A stretch of DNA of 58,535 nucleotides from Liolophura sinensis (GCF_032854445.1 NW_027018203.1:1-58535), one strand, 5' to 3'. Numbered from the stretch's first letter, positions 20,861-34,686 are shown. The notes: generated from the sequence alone by a model not told the origin. Numbers and translations: made by a program.

Positions 20861-23800
20861 AAAACCACACCATTTGTACATAAAAAACACAAGGTACTTG
20901 ATACAGTCTGCTGTAAAAAGTACAACTGACCACAGACCCACATAAATAAGGTGCCAAAAGATGCGGAATTGAGCCAGGCATCGGCAGCTGTTGAAAAATT
21001 GCAAATTTCCCTGGTTTCCATGGAGTAAGAGACGTTGCTGGGCACTTGATTATGACATCAATGATCATTCAATTGTCACTACAGCCAAAAGTATTGGTCG
21101 GAGAGCAACGCAGATTGCACCATTCGATTTCTCGTCACAAAATACGTCGGATTAGCCTCTTACTAGTAGCACTGGAACAGTTTTTCCACTTTTGCATTTT
21201 TGCCTGGTGTTTTTGTTAATTGAAACCGGCTACACTGTACTCTGTACAATCGCGACTGGTCATTACTATATTCAACTTTTGACTATAAGTTATGTGCCCT
21301 TCGGTAGCCCAGAAGACCTGAAATCTTTGGGCCAAGCCCATTTAACTCACCCAGCAATTGTCTTATTTCTAAGTCCAAGACAATCTCAATGTCTTTATCT
21401 ACGTGTAGAAAAACCACACCATTTGTACGTCAAAAACACAAGGTACTTGATACAGTCTGCTGTAAAAAGTACAACTGACCACTGACCCACATTTATAAGG
21501 TGCCAAAAGATGCGGAATTGGGCCAGGCATCGGCAGCTGTTAAAAAATTGCAAATATCCCTGGTTTCCATGGAGTAAGAGCCGTTGCTGGGCACGTGATT
21601 ATGACATCAATGATCATTGAATTGTCCCTACAGCCAAAAGTATTGGCCAGAGAGCAACGCGGTTTGCACCATTCGATTTCTCGTCACAAAATACGTCGGA
21701 TTAGCCTCTTACCAGCAGCACTGGAACAGTTTTTCCACTTTTGCATTTTTACCTCGTCTTTTTGTTAATTGAAAATCGGCTACACTGTACTCTGTACAAT
21801 CGCGACTGGTCATTACTATATTCAACTTTTGACTATAAGTTATGTGCCCTTCGGTAGCCCAGAAGACCTGAAATCTTTGGGCTAAGCCCATTTAACTCAC
21901 CCAGCAATTGTCTTACTTCTAAGTGCAAGACAATCTCAATGTCTTTATTTACGTGTAGAAAAACCACACCTTTTGTACATATAAATCACAAGGTACTTGA
22001 TACAGTCTGCTGTAAAAAGTACAACTGACAACAGACCCACATAAATAAGGTGCCAAAAGATGCGGAATTGGGCCAGGCATCGGCAGCTGTTGAAAAATTG
22101 CAAATATCCCTGGTTTCCATGGAGTAAGAGCCGTTGCTACGCACGTGATTATGACATCAATGATCATTCAATTGTCGCTACAGCCAAAAGTATTGGTCGG
22201 AGAGCAACGCGGATTGCACCATTCGATTTCTCGTCACAAAATACGTCGGATCAGCCTCTTACTAGTAGCACTGGAACAGTTTTTCCACTTTTGCATTTTT
22301 GCCTGGTCTTTTTGTTAATTGAAATCGGCTACACTGTACTCTGTACAATCGCGACTGGTCATTACTATATTCAACTTTTGACTATAAGTTATGTGCCCTT
22401 CGGTAGCCCAGAAGACCTGAAATCTTTGTTCCAAGCCCATTTAACTCACCCAGAAATTGTCTTACTTCTAAGTCCAAGACAATCTCAATGTCTTTATCTT
22501 CGTGTAGAAAAACCAGACCATTTGTACATAAAAAACACAAGGGACTTGATACAGTCTGCTGTAAAAAGTACAACTGACCACAGACCCACATGAATAAGGT
22601 GCCAAAAGATGCGGAATTGAGCCAGGCATCGGCAGCTGTTGAAAAATTGCAAATTTCCCTGGTTTCCATGGAGTAAATGCCGTTGCTGTGCACGTGATTA
22701 TGACATCAATGATCATTGAATTGTCCCTACAGCCAAAAGTATTGGTAGGAGAGCAACGCGGTTTGTACCATTCGATTTCTCGCCACAAAATACGTCGGAT
22801 TAGCCTCTTACTAGTAGCACTATAACAGTTTTTCCACTTTTGCATTTTTACCTGGTCTTTTTGTTAATTGAAATCGGCTACTCTGTACTCTGTACAAACG
22901 CTACTGTTCATTACTATATTCAACTTTTGACTATAAGTTATGTGCCCTTCGGTAGCCCAGAAGACGTCAAATCTTTGGGCTAAGCCCATTTAACTCACCC
23001 AGCAATTGTCTTATTTCTAAGTCCAAGACAATCTCAATGTCTTTATCTACGTGTAGAAAAACCACACCATTTGTACATAAAAAACACAAGGTACTTGATA
23101 CAGTCTGCTGTAAAAAGTACAACTGACCACAGACCCACATGAATAAGGTGCCAAAAGATGCGGAATTGAGCCAGGCATCGGCAGCTGTTGAAAAATTGCA
23201 AATATCCCTGGTTTCCATGGAGTAAGAGCCGTTGCTGTGCACGTGATTATGACATCAATGATCATTCAATTGTCACTACAGCCAAAGGTATTGGTCGGAG
23301 AGCAACGCGGTTTGCACCATTTGATTTCTCGTCACAAAATACGTCGGATTAGCCTTTTACCAGCAGCACTGGAACAATTTTTCCACTTTTGCATTTTTGC
23401 CTGGTCTTTATGTTAATTGAAATCGGCTACACTGTACTCTGTACCTTCGCGACTGGTCATTACTATATTCAACTTTTGACTACAAGTTATGTGCCCTTCG
23501 GTAGCCCAGAAGACGTCAAATCTTTGGGCTAAGCCCATTTTTCTCACCCAGCAATTGCCTTACTTCTAAGTCCAAGACAATCTCAATGTCTTTATCTACG
23601 TGTAGAAAAACCACACCATTTGTACATAAAAAACACAAGGTACTTGATACAGTCTGCTGTAAAAAGTACAACTGAACACAGACCCAAATGAATAAGGTGC
23701 CAAAAGATGCGGAATTGAGCCAGGCATCGGCAGCTGTTGAAAAATTGCAAATTTCCCTGGTTTCCATGGAGTAAGAGCCGTTGCTGGGCACGTGATTATG

Positions 23801-26690
23801 ACATCAATGATCATTCATATGTCGCTACAGCCAAAAGTATTGGTCGGAGAGCAACGCGGATAGCACCATTCGATTTCTCGTCACAAAATACGTCGGATTA
23901 GCCTCTTACTAGTAGCACTGGAACAGTTTTTCCACTTTTGCATTTTTGCCTGGTCTTTTTGATAATTGAAACCGGCTACACTGTACTCTGTACAATCGCG
24001 ATTGGTCATTACTATATTCAACTTTTGACTATAAGTTATGTGCCCTTCGGTAGCCCAGAAGACCTGAAATCTTTGGGCCAAGCCCATTTAACTCACCCAG
24101 CAATTGTCTTACTTCTAAGTCCAAGACAATCTCAATGTCTTGATCTACGTGTAGAAAAACCACACCATTTGTACATAAAAAACAAAAGGTACTTGATACA
24201 GTCTGCTGTAAAAAGTACAACTAAACACTGACCCACATTTATAAGGTGCCAAAATATGCGGAATTGGGCCAGGCATCGGCAGCTGTTAAAAAATTGCAAA
24301 TATCCCTGGTTTCCATGGAGTAAGAGCCGTTGCTGGGCACGTGATTATGACATCAATGATCATTCAATTGTCGCTACAGCCAAAAGTATTGGCCGGAGAG
24401 CAACGTGGATTGCACCATTCGATTTCTCGTCACAAAATACGTCGGATTAGCCTCTTACTAGTAGCACTGGAACAGTTTTTCCACTTTTGCATTTTTGCCT
24501 GGTCTTTTTGTTAATTGAAACCGGCTACACTGTACTCTGTCCAATCGCGACTGTTCATTACTATATTTAACTTTTGACTATAAGTTATGTGCCCTTCGGT
24601 AGCCCAGAAGACGTCAAATCTTTGGGCCAAGCCCATTCAACTCACCCAGCAACTGTCTTATTTCTAAGTCCAAGACAATCTCAATGTCTTTATCTACGTG
24701 TAGAAAAACCACACCATTTGTAAATAAAAAACACAAGGTACTTGATACAGTCTGCTGTAAAAAGTACAACTAAACACTGACCCACATTTATAAGGTGCCA
24801 AAAGATGCGGAATTGGGCCAGGCATCGGCAGCTGTTGAAAAATTGCAAATTTTCCTGGTTTCCATGGAGCAAGAGACGTTGCTGGGCACGTGATTATGAC
24901 ATCAATGATCATTCAATTGTCACTACAGCCAAAAGTTTTGGTCGGAGAGCAACGCGGTTTGCACCATTCGATTTCTCGTCACAAAATACGTCGGATTAGC
25001 CTCTTACCAGCAGCACTGGAACAGTTTTTCCACTTTTGCATTTTTGCCTGGTCTTTTTGTTAATTGAAATCGGCTACACTGTACTCTGTACAATCGCGAC
25101 TGGTCATTACTATATTCAACTTTTGACTATAAGTTATGTGCCCTTCGGTAGCCCAGAAGACCTGAAATCTTTGGGATAAGCGCATTTAACTCACCCAGCA
25201 ATTGTGTTACTTCTAAGTGCAAGACAATCTCAATGTCTTTATTTACGTGTAGAAAAACCACACCTTTTGTACATAAAAATCACAAGGTACTTGATACAGT
25301 CTGCTGTAAAAAGTACAACTAAACACTGACCCACATGAATAAGGTGGCAAAAGATGCGGAATTTAGCCAGGCATCGGCAGCTGTTGAAAAATTGCAAATT
25401 TTCCTGGTTTCCATGGAGTAAGAGCCGTTGCTGGGCACGTGATTATGACATCAATGATCATTCAATTGTCACTACAGCCAAAAGTATTGGTCGGAGAGCA
25501 ACGCGGTTTGCACCATTCGATTTGTCGTCACAAAATACGTCGGATTAGCCTCTTACCAGCAGCACTGGAACAATTTTTCGAATTTTGCATTTTTACCTGA
25601 TCTTTTTGTTAATTGAAATCGGCTACACTGTACTATGTACCATCGCGACTGGTCATTACTATATTCAACTTTTGACTATAAGTTATGTGCCCTTCGGTAG
25701 CCCAGAAGACGTCAAATCTTTCGGCTAAGCCCATTTAACTCACCCAGCAATTGTCTTACTTCTAAGTCCAAGACAATCTCAATGTCTTTATCTACGTGTT
25801 GAAAAACCACACCATTTGTACATAAAAAACACAAGGTACTTGATACAGTCTGCTGTAAAAACTACAACTTACCACAGACCCACATGAATAAGGTGCCAAA
25901 AGATGCGGAATTGAGCCAGGCATCGGCAGCTGTTGAAAAATTGCAAATTTCCTTGGTTTCCATGGAGTAAGAGCCGTTGCTGTGCACGTGATTATGACAT
26001 CAATGATCATTCAATTGTCACTACAGCCAAAAGTATTGGTCGGAGAGCAACGCGGATTGCACCATTCGATTTCTCGTCACAACATACGTCGGATTAGCCT
26101 CTTACCAGCAGCACTGGAACAGTTTTTCAACTTTTGCATTTTTACCTGGTCTTTTTGTTAATTGAAATCGGCTACACTGTACTCTGTACAATCGCGACTG
26201 GTCATTACTATATTCAACTTTTGACTATAAGTTATGTGCCCTTCGGTAGCCCAGAAGACCTGAAATCTTTGGGATAAGCGCATTTAACTCACCCAGCAAT
26301 TGTGTTACTTCTAAGTGCAAGACAATCTCAATGTCTTTATTTACGTGTAGAAAAACCACACCTTTTGTACATCAAAATCACAAGGTACTTGATACAGTCT
26401 GCTGTAAAAAGTACAACTAAACACTGACCCTCATGAATAAGGTGCCAAAAGATGCGGCATTGGGCCAGGCATCGGCAGCTGTTAAAAAATTGCAAATATC
26501 CCTGGTTTCCATGGAGTAAGAGCCGTTGCTGGGCACGTGATTATGACATCAGTGATCATTCAATTGTCACTACAGCCAAAAGTGTTGGTCGGAGAGCAAC
26601 GCGGTTTGCACCATTCGATTTCTCGTCACAAAATACGTCGGATTAGCCTCTTACCAGCAGCACTGGAACAATTTTTCCAATTTTGCATTT

Positions 26691-29163
26691 TTGCCTGGTC
26701 TTTTTGTTAATTGAAATCGGCTACACTGTACTATGTACCATCGCGACTGGTCATTACTATATTCAACTTTTGACTATATGTTATGTGCCCTTCGGTAGCC
26801 CAGAAGACGTCAAAGTTTTGGGCTAGGCCCATTTAACTCACCCAGCAATTGCCTTACTTCTAAGTCCAAGACAATCTCAATGTCTTTATCTACGTGTAGA
26901 AAAACCAGACCATTTGTACATAAAAAACACAAGGTACTTGATACAGTCTGCTGTAAAAAGTACAACTGAACACTGACCCACATTTATAAGGTGCCAAAAG
27001 ATGCGGAATTGGGCCAGGCATCGGCAGCTGTTAAAAAATTGCAAATATCCCTGGTTTCCATGGAGTAAGAGCCGTTACTGGGCACGTGATTATGACATCA
27101 AGGATCATTGAATTGTCCCTACAGCCAAAAGTATTGGTCAGAGAGCAACGCGGTTTGTACCATTCGATTTCTCGCCACAAAATACGTCGGATTAGCCTCT
27201 TACTAGTAGCACTGGAACAGTTTTTCCACTTTTGCATTTTTACCTGGTCTTTTTGTTAATTGAAATCGGCTACACTGTACTCTGTACAATCGCGACTGGT
27301 CATTACTATATTCAACTTTTGACTATAAGTTATGTGCCCTTCGGTAGCCCAGAAGACGTCAAATCTTTGGGCTAAGCCCATTTAACTCACCCAGCAATTG
27401 TCTTACTTCTAAGTCGAAGACAATCTCAATGTCTTTATCTACGTGTTGAAAAACCAGACCATTTGTACATAAAAAACACAAGGTACTTGATACAGTCTGC
27501 TGTAAAAAGTACAACTTACCACAGACCCACATGAATAAGGTGCCAAAAGATGCGGAATTGGGCCAGGCATCGGCAGCTGTTAAAAAATTGCAAATATCCC
27601 TGGTTTCCATGGAGTAAGAGCCGTTACTGGGCACGTGATTATGACATCAATGATCATTGAATTGTCCTTACAGCCAAAAGTATTGGTCAGAGAGCAACGG
27701 GGTTTGTACCATTCGATTTCTCGCCACAAAATACGTCGGATTAGCCTCTTACTAGTAAGACTGGAACAGTTTTTCCACTTTTGCATTTTTACCTGGTCTT
27801 TTTGTTAATTGAAATCGGCTACACTGTACTCTGTACAATCGCGACTGGTCATTACTATATTCAACTTTTGACTATAAGTTATGTGCCCTTCGGTAGCCAA
27901 GAAGACTTCAAATCTTTGGGCTAAGCCCATTTAACTCACCCAGCAATTGCCTTACTTCTAAGTCCAAGACAATCTCAATGTCTTTATCTACGTGTTGAAA
28001 AACCAGACCATTTGTACATATAAAACACAAGGTACTTGATACAGTCTGCTGTAAAAAGTACAACTTAACACTGACCCACATTTATAAGGTGCCAAAAGAT
28101 GCGGAGTTGGGCCAGGCATCGGCAGCTGTTAAAAAATTGCAAATATCCCTGGTTTCCATGGAGTAAGAGCCGTTACTGGGCACGTCATTATGACATCAAT
28201 GATCATTGAATTGTCCCTACAGCCAAAAGTATTGGTTAAAGACAAACGCGATTTGTACCATTCGATTTCTCGCCACAAAATACGTCGGATTAGCCTCTTA
28301 CTAGTAGCACTGGAACAGTTTTTCCACTTTTGCATTTTTACCTGGTCTTTTTGTTAATTGAAATCGGCTACACTGTACTCTGTACAATCGCGACTGGTCA
28401 TTACTATATTCAACTTTTGACTATAAGTTATGTGCCCTTCGGTAGCCCAGAAGACCTGAAATCTTTGGGCCAAGCCCATTCAACTCACCCAGCAATTGTC
28501 TAATTTCTATGTCCAAGACAATCTCAATGTCTTTATCTACGTGTAGAAAAACCAAACCATTTGTACATAAAAAACACAAGGTACTTGATACAGTCTGCTG
28601 TTAAAAGTACAACTAAACACTGACCCACATTTATAAGGTGCCAAAAGATGCGGAATTGAGCCAGGCATCGGCAGCTGTTAAAAAATTGCAAATTTCCCTG
28701 GTTTCCATGGAGTTAGAGCCGTTGCTGGGCATGTGATTATAACATCAATGATTATTGAATTGTCGCTACAGCCAAAAGTATTGGTCGGAGAGCAACGCGG
28801 TTTGCACCATTCGATTTCTCGTCACAAAATACGTCGGATTAGCTTCTTACTAGTAGCACTGGAACAGTTTTTCAACTTTTGCATTTTTACCTGGTCTTTT
28901 TGTTAATTGAAACCGGCTACACTGTACTCTGTACAATCGCGACTGGTCATTACTATATTCAACTTTTGACTATAAGTTATGTGCCCTTCGGTAGCCCAGA
29001 AGACCTGAAATCTTTTGGCCAAGCCCATTTAACTCACCCAGCAATTGTCTTATTTCTAAGTCCAAGACAATCTCAATGTCTTTATCTACGTGTAGAAAAA
29101 CCACACCATTTGTAAATAAAAAACACAATGTACTTGATACAGTCTGTTGTAAAAAGTACAACT
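26691..29163 (+). repeat. Near-identical 2.47-kb duplication, copy A1
   Basis: This block recurs at 29436-31908 with a shift of exactly 2745 bases (five units). Line-by-line reading found one clear difference in 2473 bases: 'ccgttactgg' near 27627 against 'ccgttgctgg' near 30372. The copies share private states such as 'catcaaggatcattg', 'ctagtaagactgg', 'gccaagaagacttc', 'ggttaaagacaaacg' and 'atgattattgaattg'. The 272 bases between the copies (29164-29435) are an L-type segment that does not match the corresponding position. Confidence 0.88.
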
Positions 29164-29435
29164 AAACACTGACCCACATGAATAAGGTGGCAAAAGATGC
29201 GGAATTTAGCCAGGCATCGGCAGCTGTTGAAAAATTGCAAATTTTCCTGGTTTCCATGGAGTAAGAGCCGTTGCTGGGCACGTGATTATGACATCAATGA
29301 TCATTCAATTGTCACTACAGCCAAAAGTATTGGTCGGAGAGCAACGCGGTTTGCACCATTCGATTTGTCGTCACAAAATACGTCGGATTAGTCTCTTACC
29401 AGCAGCACTGGAACAATTTTTCGAATTTTGCATTG

Positions 29436-31908
29436 TTGCCTGGTCTTTTTGTTAATTGAAATCGGCTACACTGTACTATGTACCATCGCGACTGGTCATT
29501 ACTATATTCAACTTTTGACTATATGTTATGTGCCCTTCGGTAGCCCAGAAGACGTCAAAGTTTTGGGCTAGGCCCATTTAACTCACCCAGCAATTGCCTT
29601 ACTTCTAAGTCCAAGACAATCTCAATGTCTTTATCTACGTGTAGAAAAACCAGACCATTTGTACATAAAAAACACAAGGTACTTGATACAGTCTGCTGTA
29701 AAAAGTACAACTGAACACTGACCCACATTTATAAGGTGCCAAAAGATGCGGAATTGGGCCAGGCATCGGCAGCTGTTAAAAAATTGCAAATATCCCTGGT
29801 TTCCATGGAGTAAGAGCCGTTACTGGGCACGTGATTATGACATCAAGGATCATTGAATTGTCCCTACAGCCAAAAGTATTGGTCAGAGAGCAACGCGGTT
29901 TGTACCATTCGATTTCTCGCCACAAAATACGTCGGATTAGCCTCTTACTAGTAGCACTGGAACAGTTTTTCCACTTTTGCATTTTTACCTGGTCTTTTTG
30001 TTAATTGAAATCGGCTACACTGTACTCTGTACAATCGCGACTGGTCATTACTATATTCAACTTTTGACTATAAGTTATGTGCCCTTCGGTAGCCCAGAAG
30101 ACGTCAAATCTTTGGGCTAAGCCCATTTAACTCACCCAGCAATTGTCTTACTTCTAAGTCGAAGACAATCTCAATGTCTTTATCTACGTGTTGAAAAACC
30201 AGACCATTTGTACATAAAAAACACAAGGTACTTGATACAGTCTGCTGTAAAAAGTACAACTTACCACAGACCCACATGAATAAGGTGCCAAAAGATGCGG
30301 AATTGGGCCAGGCATCGGCAGCTGTTAAAAAATTGCAAATATCCCTGGTTTCCATGGAGTAAGAGCCGTTGCTGGGCACGTGATTATGACATCAATGATC
30401 ATTGAATTGTCCTTACAGCCAAAAGTATTGGTCAGAGAGCAACGGGGTTTGTACCATTCGATTTCTCGCCACAAAATACGTCGGATTAGCCTCTTACTAG
30501 TAAGACTGGAACAGTTTTTCCACTTTTGCATTTTTACCTGGTCTTTTTGTTAATTGAAATCGGCTACACTGTACTCTGTACAATCGCGACTGGTCATTAC
30601 TATATTCAACTTTTGACTATAAGTTATGTGCCCTTCGGTAGCCAAGAAGACTTCAAATCTTTGGGCTAAGCCCATTTAACTCACCCAGCAATTGCCTTAC
30701 TTCTAAGTCCAAGACAATCTCAATGTCTTTATCTACGTGTTGAAAAACCAGACCATTTGTACATATAAAACACAAGGTACTTGATACAGTCTGCTGTAAA
30801 AAGTACAACTTAACACTGACCCACATTTATAAGGTGCCAAAAGATGCGGAGTTGGGCCAGGCATCGGCAGCTGTTAAAAAATTGCAAATATCCCTGGTTT
30901 CCATGGAGTAAGAGCCGTTACTGGGCACGTCATTATGACATCAATGATCATTGAATTGTCCCTACAGCCAAAAGTATTGGTTAAAGACAAACGCGATTTG
31001 TACCATTCGATTTCTCGCCACAAAATACGTCGGATTAGCCTCTTACTAGTAGCACTGGAACAGTTTTTCCACTTTTGCATTTTTACCTGGTCTTTTTGTT
31101 AATTGAAATCGGCTACACTGTACTCTGTACAATCGCGACTGGTCATTACTATATTCAACTTTTGACTATAAGTTATGTGCCCTTCGGTAGCCCAGAAGAC
31201 CTGAAATCTTTGGGCCAAGCCCATTCAACTCACCCAGCAATTGTCTAATTTCTATGTCCAAGACAATCTCAATGTCTTTATCTACGTGTAGAAAAACCAA
31301 ACCATTTGTACATAAAAAACACAAGGTACTTGATACAGTCTGCTGTTAAAAGTACAACTAAACACTGACCCACATTTATAAGGTGCCAAAAGATGCGGAA
31401 TTGAGCCAGGCATCGGCAGCTGTTAAAAAATTGCAAATTTCCCTGGTTTCCATGGAGTTAGAGCCGTTGCTGGGCATGTGATTATAACATCAATGATTAT
31501 TGAATTGTCGCTACAGCCAAAAGTATTGGTCGGAGAGCAACGCGGTTTGCACCATTCGATTTCTCGTCACAAAATACGTCGGATTAGCTTCTTACTAGTA
31601 GCACTGGAACAGTTTTTCAACTTTTGCATTTTTACCTGGTCTTTTTGTTAATTGAAACCGGCTACACTGTACTCTGTACAATCGCGACTGGTCATTACTA
31701 TATTCAACTTTTGACTATAAGTTATGTGCCCTTCGGTAGCCCAGAAGACCTGAAATCTTTTGGCCAAGCCCATTTAACTCACCCAGCAATTGTCTTATTT
31801 CTAAGTCCAAGACAATCTCAATGTCTTTATCTACGTGTAGAAAAACCACACCATTTGTAAATAAAAAACACAATGTACTTGATACAGTCTGTTGTAAAAA
31901 GTACAACT
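29436..31908 (+). repeat. Near-identical 2.47-kb duplication, copy A2
   Basis: Partner of 26691-29163. Identity stops sharply on the left at the 'cattgttgcc' difference and on the right at 'acaactgaac' against 'acaactaaac'. Such recent identity means either a very young unequal exchange or an assembly duplication; the single internal difference slightly favours a real event. Confidence 0.88.
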
Positions 31909-31941
31909 GAACACTGACCCACATTTATAAGGTGCCAAAAG

Positions 31942-34686
31942 ATGCGGAATTGGGCCAGGCATCGGCAGCTGTTGAAAAATTGCAAATTTCCCTGGTTTCC
32001 ATGGAGTAAGAGACGTTGCTGTGCACGTGATTATGACATCAATGATCATTCAATTGTCACTACAGCCAAAAGTATTGGTCGGAGAGCAACGCGGTTTGCA
32101 CCATTCCATTTCTCGTCACAAAATACGTCGGATTAGCCTCTTACCAGCAGCACTGGAACAGTTTTTCCACTTTTGCATTATTACCTGGTCTTTTTGTTAA
32201 TTGAAATCGGCTACACTGTACTCTGTACAATCGCGACTGGTCATTACTATATTCAACTTTTGACTATAAGTTATGTGCCCTTTGGTAGCCCAGAAGACCT
32301 GAAATCTTTGGGATAAGCGCATTTAACTCACCCAGCAATTGTGTTACTTCTAAGTGCAAGACAATCTCAATGTCTTTATCTACGTGTAGAAAAACCACAC
32401 CTTTTGTACATAAAAATCACAAGGTACTTGATACAGTCTGCTGTAAAAAGTACAACTAAACACTGACTCACATAAATAAGGTGGCAAAAGATGAGGAATT
32501 TAGCCAGGCATCGGCAGCTGTTGAAAAATTGCAAATTTTCCTGGTTTCCATGGAGTAAGAGCCGTTGCTGGGCACGTGATTATGACATCAATGATCATTC
32601 AATTGTCACTACAGCCAAAAGTATTGGTCGGAGAGCAACGCGGTTTGCACCATTCGATTTGTCGTCACAAAATACGTCGGTTTAGCCTCTTACCAGCAGC
32701 ACTGAAACAATTTTTCGAATTTTGCATTTTTGCCTGGTCTTTTTGTTAATTGAAATCGGCTACACTGTACTATGTACCATCGCGACTGGTCATTACTCTA
32801 TTCAACTTTTGACTATATGTTATGTGCCCTTCGGTAGCCCAGAAGACGTCAAAGTTTTGGGCTCAACCCATTTAACTCACCCAGCAATTGCCTTAAATCT
32901 AAGTCGAAGACAAGCTCAATGTCTTTATCTACGTGTAGAAAAACCAGACCATTTGTACATAAAAAACACAAGGTACTTGATACAGTCTGCTGTAAAAAGT
33001 ACAACTGAACACTGACCCACATTTATAAGGTGCCAAAAGATGCGGAATTGGGCCAGGCATCGGCAGCTGTTAAAAAATTGCAAATATCCCTGGTTTCCAT
33101 GGAGTAAGAGCCGTTACTGGGCACGTGATTATGACATCAATGATCATTGAATTGTCGCTACAGCCAAAAGTATTGGTCAGAGAGCAACGCGGTTTGTACC
33201 ATTCGATTTCTCGCCACAAAATACGTCGGATTAGCCTCTTACTAGTAGCACTGGAACAGTTTTTCCACTTTTGCATTTTTACCTGGTCTTTTTGTTAATT
33301 GAAATCGGCTACACTGTACTCTGTACAATCGCGACTGGTCATTACTATATTCAACTTTTGACTATAAGTTATGTGCCCTTCGGTAGCCCAGAAGACGTCA
33401 AATCTTTGGGCTAAGCCCATTTAACTCACCCAGCAATTGTCTTACTTCTAAGTCCAAGACAATCTCAATGTCTTTATCTACGTGTTGAAAAACCAGACCA
33501 TTTGTACATAAAAAACACAAGGTACTTGATACAGTCTGCTGTAAAAAGTACAACTTACCACAGACCCACATGAATAAGGTGCCAAAAGATGCGGAATTAA
33601 GCCAGGCATCGGCAGCTGTTGAAAAATTGCAAATTTCCCTGGTTTCCATGGAGTAAGAGCCGTTGCTGTGCACGTGATTATGACATCAATGATCATTCAA
33701 TTGTCACTACAGCCAAAAGTATTGGTCGGAGAGCAACGCGGTTTGCACCATTCGATTTCTGGTCACAAAATACGTCGGATTAGCCTCTTACTAGTAGCAC
33801 TGGAACAGTTTTTCCACTTTTGCATTTTTGCCTGGTCTTTTTGTTAATTGAAACCGGCTACACTGTACTCTGTACAATCGCGACTGGTCATTACTATATT
33901 CAACTTTTGACTATAAGTTATGTGCCCTTCGGTAGCCCAGAAGACTTGAAATCTTTGGGCCAAGCCCATTTAACTCACCCAGCAATTGTCTTATTTCTAA
34001 GTCCAAGACAATCTCAATGTCTTTATCTACGTGTAGAAAAACCACACCATTTGTACGTGAAAAACACAAGGTACTTGATACAGTCTGCTGTAAAAAGTAG
34101 AACTCAACACTGACCCACTTCAGTAAGGTGCCAAAAGATGCGGATATGAGCCAGGCATCGGCAGCTGTTGAAAAATTGCAAATTTCCCTGGTTTCCATGG
34201 AGTAAGAGCCGTTGCTGTGCACGTGATTATGACATAAATGATCATTCAATTGTCGCTACAGCCAAAAGTATTGGTCGGAGAGCAACGCGGATTGCACCAT
34301 TCGAATTCTCGTCACAAAATACGTCGGATTAGCCTCTTACTAGTAGCACTGGAACAGTTTTTCCACTTTTTCATTTTTGCCTGGTCTTTTTGTTAATTGA
34401 AATCGGCTACACTGTACTCTGTACAATCGCGCCTGGTCATTACTATATTCAACTTTTGACTATAAGTTATGTGCCCTTCGGTAGCCCAGAAGACGTCAAA
34501 TCTTTGGGCTAAGCCCATTTAACTCACCCAGCAATTGTCTTATTTCTAAGTCCAAGACAATCTCAATGTCTTTATCTACGTGTAGAAAAACCACACCATT
34601 TGTAAATAAAAAACACAATGTACTTGATACAGTCTGCTGTAAAAAGTACAACTGAACACTGACCCACATTTATAAGGTGCCAAAAG
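31942..34686 (+). repeat. Five-unit higher-order repeat, copy B1 (W-L-W-E'-D)
   Basis: Units at 31942 (W), 32491 (L), 33040 (W), 33589 (E', 'ttaagcc') and 34138 (D) correspond one to one with 34687, 35236, 35785, 36334 and 36883, at a shift of exactly 2745 bases. About 25-30 differences were seen by eye, or roughly 99% identity. Similarity extends left of the landmark to about 31766. The left state with 'tgtaaataaaa' and 'cacaatgtac' (31857-31877) is also shared with the starts of B2 and B3. Confidence 0.85.

Larger units (their letters stand above)
20412..20960 (+). repeat. Reference monomer, full length (549 bases)
   Basis: I chose this unit as a reference because it has no indels and mostly common variants. 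It begins at the landmark ATG of 'gatgcggaat' and runs to the base before the next one at 20961. A monomer from the same family counts by hand to about 41% GC: roughly 45% in the first third, 41% in the second and 38% in the last. In order it carries a palindrome-rich stretch (offsets 57-115), a purine-rich tract around the 'ggagagcaacgcgg' motif, T-rich tracts near 'tttttccacttttgcattt' (offsets 220-255), inverted repeats near offsets 276-288 and 314-331, and an A-rich final third. The phase is arbitrary. About 17 CpGs per unit were counted against about 23 expected from composition. Confidence 0.9.
12169..22059 (+). repeat. Second zone: mixed E, W, L and D units
   Basis: Landmarks are at 12169, 12718, 13267, 13816, 14366, 14915, 15464, 16014, 16565, 17110, 17661, 18213, 18769, 19315, 19863, 20412, 20961 and 21510. 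Type D units (gcggatatga with a cacttcag or catttataaggta upstream state) appear first at 12718, then at 15464 and 18213. Spacing is regular up to about 16 kb and irregular (545-556) from 16014 to 19315. No full-length unit is missing and there is no truncated unit. Confidence 0.85.

Noticed and set aside
20412-20960. CENP-B box
   Set aside because: I checked each TTCG on both strands of common unit variants against the nTTCGnnnnAnnCGGGn core. None has the downstream CGGG.
22060-22593. Open frames of 60-177 codons, including ones with hydrophobic starts, on both strands in every monomer
   Set aside because: They recur once per monomer in several overlapping frames on both strands, change length with single satellite variants, often lack an ATG, and match no family I recognise. 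They are by-products of a repeat whose length is a multiple of three.
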